A stretch of DNA of 8,527 nucleotides, from assembly GCA_027622495.1 (NCBI GenBank), contig JAQBYL010000162.1, positions 1 through 8,527 on the forward strand. Reading direction: 5' to 3'. The notes beneath the pieces are model-generated. The model searched no databases. It saw nothing but the letters and a program-made list of their open reading frames with translations, and was not told the DNA's origin. The position numbers were made by a program, and so were the translations under genes. Numbering within the stretch: the first letter of the stretch is position 1; the number at the start of each line of letters is the position of its first letter. Positions 1 to 4,971 of this stretch are shown here, piece by piece. This DNA is from Pseudomonadota bacterium (GTDB taxonomy: Bacteria > Pseudomonadota > Gammaproteobacteria > Pseudomonadales > Azotimanducaceae).

Positions 1-1
1 T

Positions 2-100
2 GTGTATGAGTATGTCAGGCCGGACCTGACCTTTGTGCTGAACGCGCTCATCCTGCTGCTCGGTGCATTGCTTGCGGGTCGTTTTCTTCGGAGTAACTGA
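2..100 (+). CDS. C-terminal end of a membrane protein (partial)
   Basis: The reading frame is open from the window edge and stops with TGA at 98-100, giving the last 32 residues of a protein that starts outside the window. Its sequence is a short polar stretch (VYEYVRPDLT) followed by a hydrophobic segment of about 18 residues rich in Leu, Ala and Gly, ending in a basic tail (GRFLRSN). This fits a final transmembrane helix with a short cytoplasmic tail, as in many secondary transporters such as MFS permeases. The family cannot be decided from so little sequence. It lies on the same strand as the genes that follow, but 85 non-coding bases with tandem repeats separate them. Confidence 0.6.
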   Translation: MYEYVRPDLTFVLNALILLLGALLAGRFLRSN

Positions 101-104
101 AACT

Positions 105-149
105 GTGTTAGAAAGCAGAGTGTTAGAACGCAGAGCGTTAGAAAGAGTG
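105..149 (+). repeat. Three tandem 15-bp repeats
   Basis: Three head-to-tail units of 15 bases lie just after the stop codon of the membrane protein. Unit 1 is GTGTTAGAAAGCAGA (105-119). Unit 2 (120-134) differs at one base. Unit 3 (135-149) keeps the G-GTTAGAA core and then diverges. The unit length is a multiple of three and, read from the GTG at 105, gives a pentad-like peptide that stops at 162-164. That reading has no convincing ribosome binding site and I do not call it a gene. The repeat could be a slippage product or an array of protein-binding sites upstream of the following operon. Confidence 0.7.
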
Positions 150-175
150 TGTCGAAATTTTTGAATCTGTTGATT

Positions 176-181
176 AGAGGA
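176..181 (+). promoter_or_regulatory. Ribosome binding site of the 28-codon ORF
   Basis: AGAGGA lies four bases before the ATG at 186. It is a stronger Shine-Dalgarno match than anything at proper spacing before the kinase GTG at 269. This suggests ribosomes load at 186 and reach the kinase by translational coupling. Confidence 0.55.
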
Positions 182-185
182 AGAA

Positions 186-272
186 ATGGTTGAAGGGGTG
201 TTCTTTGATCTGGGCGGGACGGATCATCAGATATCGAGCCTGAGTGAACTTAGCCGGCTGGTGAGCAGGTGA
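186..272 (+). CDS. 28-residue ORF resembling a HAD hydrolase N-terminus, coupled to the kinase
   Basis: A short frame begins at an ATG with a good ribosome binding site and ends at TGA 270-272. The first residues, MVEGVFFDLGGT, match the first beta strand and motif I region of HAD-superfamily hydrolases (hydrophobic strand, then D-x-x-G-T), with the putative nucleophile at Asp8. The second motif Asp is Gly, as in some HAD subgroups. After that the sequence (DHQISSLSELSRLVSR) no longer looks like a HAD protein, and the frame ends. The stop overlaps the kinase GTG start as GTGA, a classic coupling arrangement. It may be the truncated remnant of a HAD gene that once sat before the kinase, or a translated leader that controls it. 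The resemblance is short and could be chance; the translation signals are the firmer evidence. Confidence 0.4.
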   Translation: MVEGVFFDLGGTDHQISSLSELSRLVSR

Positions 273-1429
273 AGCGCACCCGCTATATACCGGAAACCCC
301 GGCTGAACTGACACCGCAGTGGCTGACCCAGGTGCTCACCGAGTCGGGAATTCTGACCGACGGCCAGCACGTGATTTCTACCACGCAGGAAGTTCTGGGT
401 GACGGCGAAGGATTTCTCGGTGACCTGCTTCGTCTGAACCTCACCTATGATCACAGCGACGCTGGACCCGCGAGTATGGTGGCCAAACTGCCCAAGCTTG
501 CCAATCGCGCCGTCGGTGAACTACTCGGCGCCTATGAGCGCGAGACCCTGTATTACCTGGATCTCGCAGCGCGTGTGCCCCTTAATGCACCGCGGCTGTA
601 TTTTGGTGACTTCGATCGCGACAAGGCTTCAGAAAAACAGCTGCAGATCCTGCGCGCTGCCGACTCGATGCCTGCGTGGTTGTCGAGTCTCACGGCGAAT
701 CTGGGGCGCTTCATTGCCGCGCGAAAAAAACGCCGCTATATATTGCTGCTCGAAGACATCGATGACGCCCGGCCAGGCGATCAGCTGCGCGGGGTAAGCC
801 TTGCGGATGCGGACCGGGTGCTGCAGGAGATTGCTTGCGTGCATGCGGAGTTCTGGGGGACCACGCCCGTCGAGCATTTCTGGCTGATGCCGCTCGATGT
901 CGATACCAACATGCGGCACAACATGTTCCTGAAGTCGCTGCCAGTATTTGAAGAAGCGTTTAAAGACGAAGTGGATGATGGTCTGGACGTGCATCTTGAT
1001 CTGATCGTTGAGCAGAACGTCAATCTGATGGCTGAGCTTTGCCGCGCCCCACCCACACTGTTGCACTGCGATCTGCGCCTGGACAACGTGTTCTTTCGCG
1101 AAGACGAGGTGGTGCTGTTCGACTTTCAACTGGTCCGCCACGGACCCGCCGCTTATGACCTCGCGTATTTTCTTTCCGGTGCTCTGGATGATGACGTCAC
1201 CCAGGCCGACATCGACGGGTTGTTGACCCGCTACCATGAAAAACTCACTACCCTCGGCGTGATGGGCTATCGCCTGCCGGATCTGCTGCGCCACTACCGG
1301 GTGGCCCTGCTGGTGGTTCTTTCTTCGCTGTCGACCATCGACCAGATGGACATGGGCGACGGCCGCGGTATGGATCTGATCCGCAGCTGGATCCACCGTC
1401 TGCATGCCCGGTTGAAGACGTGCACCTGA
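269..1429 (+). CDS. Ecdysteroid-kinase-like / APH-fold phosphotransferase
   Basis: This 386-residue protein is a predicted ATP-dependent small-molecule kinase of the protein-kinase-like (APH/CHK/EcKinase) fold, probably cytosolic. The N-lobe has the likely ATP-binding Lys73 (VAKLP) and a Glu near residue 92 (RETLYY) in the place of the helix-C glutamate. The hinge region is LLLEDID (159-165). The catalytic loop is LLHCDLRLDN (264-273), with Asp268 as the presumed base and Asn273 as metal ligand; the usual HGD is HCD here. The metal-binding motif is DFQ (285-287), followed by a conserved AAYDLAYFL segment. DFQ in place of DFG or DxD, with the YDLAYF that follows, is typical of the ecdysteroid-kinase-like family. 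The substrate in bacteria is generally unknown. GTG 269 is the first possible start after an in-frame stop at 251-253, and it overlaps the upstream short ORF. Length is normal for the family and no residue essential for catalysis is visibly lost. Confidence 0.85.
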   Translation: MKRTRYIPETPAELTPQWLTQVLTESGILTDGQHVISTTQEVLGDGEGFLGDLLRLNLTYDHSDAGPASMVAKLPKLANRAVGELLGAYERETLYYLDLAARVPLNAPRLYFGDFDRDKASEKQLQILRAADSMPAWLSSLTANLGRFIAARKKRRYILLLEDIDDARPGDQLRGVSLADADRVLQEIACVHAEFWGTTPVEHFWLMPLDVDTNMRHNMFLKSLPVFEEAFKDEVDDGLDVHLDLIVEQNVNLMAELCRAPPTLLHCDLRLDNVFFREDEVVLFDFQLVRHGPAAYDLAYFLSGALDDDVTQADIDGLLTRYHEKLTTLGVMGYRLPDLLRHYRVALLVVLSSLSTIDQMDMGDGRGMDLIRSWIHRLHARLKTCT

Positions 1430-1432
1430 TCA

Positions 1433-1472
1433 AAACCGCGCCCAGCCGGGGAATGCGGTAAATTCGCGGTTT
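1433..1472. repeat. 8-bp inverted repeat between kinase gene and nudC
   Basis: AAACCGCG (1433-1440) and CGCGGTTT (1465-1472) are perfect inverted copies separated by 24 bases. They lie between the kinase stop and the nudC ribosome binding site. The second arm ends in three T residues only, so as an intrinsic terminator it would be weak. It could also be an operator or an mRNA hairpin just upstream of the nudC translation start. Confidence 0.45.
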
Positions 1473-1478
1473 CATAGC

Positions 1479-1485
1479 AGAAGGA
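1479..1485 (+). promoter_or_regulatory. Ribosome binding site of nudC
   Basis: AGAAGGA lies seven bases before the ATG at 1493 and supports that start. Confidence 0.6.
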
Positions 1486-1492
1486 CAGATTC

Positions 1493-2422
1493 ATGGCGCA
1501 TGTGCATACCTTTGCCGGTAACCCGATGGACCGGGCGGATGCGTTACGCCGTGACAGCATTCGTCTCGAAGCCCTGGGTCGCGCACCGGACAGCCGCTTT
1601 CTACCCATGTGGAAGCTCAATGTGGCCATTGCCGGAGAGACGCAAGCTTGTCTCAAGTGGTTGAGCGTTCATGAGGTTGCGTCCTTCCAGGCGGATCTGC
1701 CCACGGTGTTCCTGGGCCTGCTGGAAGGCATTGCGCATTTTGCCGTCGACGTATCTGTCATCGAGTCGCCTCTGGTAGAACTTGATCTCGGCGAGGATGT
1801 GAAGTTCGAAGACTGCCGGACTGCCGCCATGACACTGGATGGTGCCGAGGCGGGGATCGTTGCGCAGACGCGCAGCCAGCTGAACTGGCATCGCAGCCAC
1901 CTTTACTGCGGCAGTTGCGGCACTGAAACTCAGGTCATGCGCGGTGGTCATGTCCGCCATTGCCCGGGCTGTGAGCGCGATCAGTTTCCGCGCACCGACC
2001 CGGTCGCGATCATGCTGATCACCCATGATGATCAATGCCTTCTGGGGCAATCAGCCGGACGTATGGCCGCATCGAGTTTTTACTCTGCACTGGCAGGCTT
2101 CATCGATCAGGGTGAAGCCATTGAAGAGGCAGTGCGACGCGAAGTTCAGGAGGAAGCAGGGATCATTGTCGGCGAGGTTCGCTACCATTCCTCGCAGCCG
2201 TGGCCGTTTCCTTCATCGCTGATGATTGGCTGCCATGGACAGGCCACCACCACAGACATCGTGATCGATACAACCGAGATGGCAGATGTGCGCTGGTTCG
2301 ACAGAGCGACCGTCATCGAATCTCTTGATGGCCGGCGAGACGATCTTCGTGTGCCGGGTGCAATGGCGATTGCCCATCATCTGATTAACGACTGGGCGCG
2401 CGGACGGGTTGCACCGTTTTGA
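1493..2422 (+). CDS. nudC: NAD(H) pyrophosphatase NudC (Nudix hydrolase)
   Basis: NudC hydrolyses NADH to NMNH and AMP and, in E. coli, also removes NAD caps from RNA 5' ends; it is a cytosolic metal-dependent enzyme. The 309-residue product has the full family layout. An N-terminal domain (about 1-130) precedes a zinc ribbon with Cys139, Cys142, Cys157 and Cys160 (CGSC and CPGC). Next comes the linker FPRTDPVAIML (165-175). The Nudix box spans Gly202 to Ile224 and contains Glu208 and the REVQEE core at 216-221. The NudC-specific SQPWPFPSSLM motif, which marks NADH pyrophosphatases within the Nudix superfamily, follows at 234-244. Length is typical of versions with an extended N-terminal domain. 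The start is supported by a strong ribosome binding site. It follows the kinase gene by 63 bases on the same strand and may be co-transcribed, but the inverted repeat between them may partly separate the two. Confidence 0.95.
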   Translation: MAHVHTFAGNPMDRADALRRDSIRLEALGRAPDSRFLPMWKLNVAIAGETQACLKWLSVHEVASFQADLPTVFLGLLEGIAHFAVDVSVIESPLVELDLGEDVKFEDCRTAAMTLDGAEAGIVAQTRSQLNWHRSHLYCGSCGTETQVMRGGHVRHCPGCERDQFPRTDPVAIMLITHDDQCLLGQSAGRMAASSFYSALAGFIDQGEAIEEAVRREVQEEAGIIVGEVRYHSSQPWPFPSSLMIGCHGQATTTDIVIDTTEMADVRWFDRATVIESLDGRRDDLRVPGAMAIAHHLINDWARGRVAPF

Positions 2423-2477
2423 AGCGTGTCACAAATCAGGTTGCGTGTTTCGCCTAAGCTTTGCGCTTCCCAATTTT

Positions 2478-2483
2478 GGTGGA
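2478..2483 (+). promoter_or_regulatory. Ribosome binding site deciding the start of the 80-residue ORF
   Basis: GGTGGA lies six bases before the ATG at 2490. The frame is open further upstream to about 2409, overlapping the end of nudC. The internal ATG with this site is the more credible start, and the region before it encodes no recognisable sequence. Confidence 0.4.
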
Positions 2484-2489
2484 TGTGCT

Positions 2490-2732
2490 ATGCCTCATCA
2501 ATTCAATGACTCGCTGGAACTGACCGGCACCTGGAGCAAAGACAACGGTCGCCGGTACTGTTCGTGGAAGTACGACCAGACGAGCGGCGTGATGCGTGTG
2601 AGCCGCGGTCGCACCGTATGGTCCAGAAGCCTGGATATCGCTGAAAAGGAGATTGATACGCTCCGGGCAATGCTGCCGAGGCTCGCACTCGACATCCTCA
2701 ACGAGCAGGCAGACAGTTCCGACGCCGCCTGA
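2490..2732 (+). CDS. Hypothetical 80-residue protein
   Basis: I do not recognise this protein. It is short, soluble and basic in its first half. Residues 1-50 contain several aromatic and charged positions with alternating pattern (TWSKDNG, YCSWKYDQ, VMRVSRG, TVWSRSLD), which suggests a small beta-sheet. Residues 50-74 (AEKEIDTLRAMLPRLALDIL) look like one amphipathic helix. The tail is acidic (SSDAA). There is no signal peptide, membrane segment or cysteine pair. It follows nudC by 67 bases on the same strand and ends 13 bases before the convergent acetyltransferase stop. Coding status rests on the start signals and a plausible composition. Confidence 0.55.
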   Translation: MPHQFNDSLELTGTWSKDNGRRYCSWKYDQTSGVMRVSRGRTVWSRSLDIAEKEIDTLRAMLPRLALDILNEQADSSDAA

Positions 2733-2745
2733 TCAGAAGACTGCG

Positions 2746-3963
2746 TTAAAAATGATCCGGGCAGTGTGGTTTTGCCTGGGTCGCAAACACCTTATGCGCC
2801 CCTTCAATGGCTTGTTGGTTACCCTCAATCATACCGGCTCTTGCCAGATCGTGAGCACTGCGCATGCCACAGAACAGGGACGCCAGGGACTTCAGCGAAA
2901 GACTGATATCCGGGTTCTTATCTGAAGGCTTGACCGTCGCGCCTTCTGGACTGGCATCCAGCTCCCAGGTGCCGGCGTTCCACGGCGTCATTTTATCCTG
3001 AGGCAGACTGATCCGGAGCTTGCCGTTCTGCGTATAGCCGCGTCCGGCCAGTGCGCCCGCTACATCGACGATCCGCAGCCAGGTGCCTTCCTTGTCCTGA
3101 CAATTCAGCAGACGGGGTTCGGTGAAGAGGTCCGGTGCCGGATCATCGATTGGTGCGCTGGTCCACACCACTCTGCCCACCAGATCGTGCTGGGCAATGA
3201 AATGCCACAACCGCCGATAAGCATCGGCTGTGAGCCAGACTAAATCGCGGATCTTGATTTCCTGATTGCGCGACGGGTGGTTCACCCGCGCAGAACGCAA
3301 CGTGTAGATGACATAACCCACTGGAACCCCATCCTCGTCGCGCGCGATAGCGATCTCAGGAGGGCCATCGGCTGCGGTGGTCTCGAACAGGTTAGTCGAC
3401 CATCGGACCTGGGCCCGATGCAGATAGCAGGTTCCATCAGCAACATAGGATCGGTACAGATCGCGCAGATCATCGAGCCCTTCGGTGATGGAGGTGCGGG
3501 CAACGGTTCCGGTCCCCCAGTTGCCGTCGTGAAAGACGATGTCTACCGTGTCGATGGTGTAGTGACGCAACTGGGTGGCCTGGGCGTACTGATAGCGTTG
3601 ATAGATGGCAGCCTGTGACGCCCACAGAGAAGCCACCGGCTGTTTGCGCTCACGCATGTGTTCAAACGAATCGGTCATCAGGCGCCGCAGCAGGCCCTGG
3701 CGGCGATACTCGGGTATGGTCACCACAGTACTCACCCCCCCCATGGCCATGGCGTTGCCGTTGGCGCGCATGGTGAACGGTATGGTTGCAAAACTGGCCA
3801 CCATTCGCGGGCCATCAAAAGCACACAGAGTCCATTCGGCGCGGATGGATGTGGCGGGGATGTTGTCTGGACCGTCGCCGAACGCGCCGCCGTATCCATA
3901 GGATGTGAGCTCGCCGAGTTGTCCCATTTCGCTGGCCGTGGCGGGTCGGATCTGAATCGTCAT
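2746..3963 (-). CDS. Eis-like GNAT family N-acetyltransferase
   Basis: The 405-residue product matches the Eis-type acetyltransferase architecture: an N-terminal GNAT domain, a second degenerate GNAT domain and a C-terminal SCP2/sterol-carrier-like domain. Such enzymes transfer acetyl from acetyl-CoA to amine groups, in some cases on aminoglycosides; the natural substrate here is unknown. The acetyl-CoA motif lies at 78-96 (STVVTIPEYRRQGLLRRLM, with the RRQG pyrophosphate loop). Tyr126 in the segment IYQRYQY (120-126) aligns with the general acid Tyr of mycobacterial Eis. The protein ends in Phe405 (PHCPDHF), and in Eis the terminal Phe carboxylate takes part in catalysis. The frame is open further upstream to 4062 but that part overlaps the dehydrogenase gene. 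The ATG at 3963, with AGGCAGG eight bases before it, is the natural start (MTIQIRPA). It lies 13 bases after the dehydrogenase stop, so the two are probably one operon. Confidence 0.85.
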   Translation of the reverse strand: MTIQIRPATASEMGQLGELTSYGYGGAFGDGPDNIPATSIRAEWTLCAFDGPRMVASFATIPFTMRANGNAMAMGGVSTVVTIPEYRRQGLLRRLMTDSFEHMRERKQPVASLWASQAAIYQRYQYAQATQLRHYTIDTVDIVFHDGNWGTGTVARTSITEGLDDLRDLYRSYVADGTCYLHRAQVRWSTNLFETTAADGPPEIAIARDEDGVPVGYVIYTLRSARVNHPSRNQEIKIRDLVWLTADAYRRLWHFIAQHDLVGRVVWTSAPIDDPAPDLFTEPRLLNCQDKEGTWLRIVDVAGALAGRGYTQNGKLRISLPQDKMTPWNAGTWELDASPEGATVKPSDKNPDISLSLKSLASLFCGMRSAHDLARAGMIEGNQQAIEGAHKVFATQAKPHCPDHF

Positions 3964-3976
3964 GAGGGTTGCCTGC

Positions 3977-4840
3977 CTAAATCTTGCGCAGCAGCGGGGG
4001 TTCACCGGTACTGCCGCGGGTGATACCCGATACCGAGGCGTTGCGTGCCGAGCCACGGGCAAATTTCTTCGACAACTCGGGTCCGGCGGCGGTCAGGCCA
4101 CCATCTACGACGAGGTGTTCCCCGGTGACGAAAGTCGAGTCGTCGGATGCCAGGAACAAGGCTGCCCCGGCAATGTGGTCACCACTGCCGTGTTCTGGCC
4201 AGGGCTGTGATTTGGCAAACGCCGCCCGGGTGCTGTCTGGATTGCGGCCTTCGGCGAGCGGGGTAGCAATAAAACCGGGGCAGATGGCGTTGACCCGGAT
4301 CCGGTGTGGTGCCAACTCTACTGCCGCGGTCTGACTCAGACTGATCACCGCCGCCTTGGCTGCGGAATACACCAGTGGTCCACCATCACCGCTCAAACCG
4401 GCGATGGACGCGGTGTTGATGATCGACCCGCCATGACCCTGGGCGAGCATGACCTTCGCACCGTGCTTGATGCCCAGAAAAACGCCCTTGGCCAGAACGT
4501 CAAAGGTGTAGTCCCAGTCTTCGATGCTGGTTTCGGTGAGCGGGCCGATGGCGCCGCCCACACCGGCGTTGTTGAACAGAATATCAAGCTTGCCGAACTC
4601 TTTGACCGCGCAGTCGATCATGGCCTGAACATCAGCTTCTTTGGCGACGTCTACCCGGATGAAGCGTGCATTTGCCTCGTAACCGGCCGCAGCTGCCTCC
4701 TTAAGAGTCGCAGCGCCAGTGGCCTCGTTGTAGTCGGCGATCACAACTTTCGCACCTTCGGCGAGGAATCGATGAACGGTTGCCTTACCCATACCGCTGG
4801 CACCGCCGGTGATGACGGCGACTTTGTCTTTCAAGCGCAC
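3977..4840 (-). CDS. Short-chain dehydrogenase/reductase (classical SDR, NAD type)
   Basis: This 287-residue Rossmann-fold enzyme should oxidise an alcohol or reduce a ketone with NAD(H). The cofactor loop is TGGASGMG (11-18). Asp36 at the end of beta-2 (VVIADYN) favours NAD over NADP. NNAG is at 90-93. The catalytic residues Ser145, Tyr158 and Lys162 (YSAAK) are all present, and PGFIATPL follows at 188-195. At the place where most SDRs have the catalytic Asn (V-N-L-K-G-V-F), this protein reads VLAKGVF with Leu116. The usual end, VVDGGLTA, is at 244-251, followed by about 36 extra residues rich in Arg, Ser and Gly. The frame is open to an ATG at 4888, but the GTG at 4840 (MRLKDKVAVITGG) gives the canonical SDR N-terminus and has AGGA seven bases before it. 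First gene of a unit with the acetyltransferase, divergent from the aminotransferase. The substrate cannot be read from sequence. Confidence 0.9.
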   Translation of the reverse strand: MRLKDKVAVITGGASGMGKATVHRFLAEGAKVVIADYNEATGAATLKEAAAAGYEANARFIRVDVAKEADVQAMIDCAVKEFGKLDILFNNAGVGGAIGPLTETSIEDWDYTFDVLAKGVFLGIKHGAKVMLAQGHGGSIINTASIAGLSGDGGPLVYSAAKAAVISLSQTAAVELAPHRIRVNAICPGFIATPLAEGRNPDSTRAAFAKSQPWPEHGSGDHIAGAALFLASDDSTFVTGEHLVVDGGLTAAGPELSKKFARGSARNASVSGITRGSTGEPPLLRKI

Positions 4841-4876
4841 AATTGATTCCTGATATGGTCGAATGTTGATCCATTG

Positions 4877-4907
4877 AAGCCCACCCACGCGGGTGGGGCA
4901 AGGGCTT
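4877..4907. repeat. Nested inverted repeats in the divergent promoter region
   Basis: CCCACCC (4880-4886) and GGGTGGG (4891-4897) form a perfect 7-bp stem around an ACGC loop. A second, partly competing pair, AAGCCC (4877-4882) and GGGCTT (4902-4907), overlaps the first arm. There is no T tract on either side, so a terminator is unlikely. Position between two divergent genes suggests an operator, or an mRNA leader structure for the dehydrogenase transcript. Confidence 0.5.
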
Positions 4908-4960
4908 GTTTACCGGGCTGGCAACATCTTTCCCAAGAACGGACAATGTTTAAAACAACC

Positions 4961-4967
4961 AAGGAAA
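4961..4967 (+). promoter_or_regulatory. Ribosome binding site of the aminotransferase gene
   Basis: AAGGAAA lies four bases before the ATG at 4972 and supports that start. Confidence 0.55.
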
Positions 4968-4971
4968 CACA

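Larger units (their letters stand above)
4841..4971. promoter_or_regulatory. Divergent intergenic region between SDR and aminotransferase genes
   Basis: These 131 bases must hold the promoters for both the leftward dehydrogenase-acetyltransferase unit and the rightward aminotransferase gene. I find no pair of boxes close enough to sigma-70 consensus to assign in either direction. The region carries a GC-rich hairpin (annotated separately), which is a candidate operator for joint control of both units. Confidence 0.5.

Noticed and set aside
105..164. 19-codon GTG frame through the 15-bp repeats encoding a pentad-repeat peptide
   Set aside because: No ribosome binding site and a GTG start right after the preceding stop; the open frame follows from the repeat length being a multiple of three.
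629..1405. Long antisense frame (258 codons) opposite the kinase gene
   Set aside because: It mirrors a kinase gene with clear catalytic motifs; the antisense protein is rich in His and Gln, lacks recognisable domains and is explained by codon bias of the real gene.
2421..2469. GAAGCG/CGCTTC inverted pair between nudC and the 80-residue ORF
   Set aside because: Arms of six bases with a loop of 37 are expected by chance and no T tract follows.
3964..4062. 33-residue N-terminal extension of the acetyltransferase
   Set aside because: It overlaps the dehydrogenase coding end and reads as low-complexity Arg/Ala/Pro sequence; the GNAT domain begins naturally at the ATG at 3963.
4304..4846. Plus-strand frame (180 codons) opposite the SDR gene
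   Set aside because: The minus-strand frame holds every SDR motif; the plus-strand translation has no recognisable pattern or ribosome binding site.
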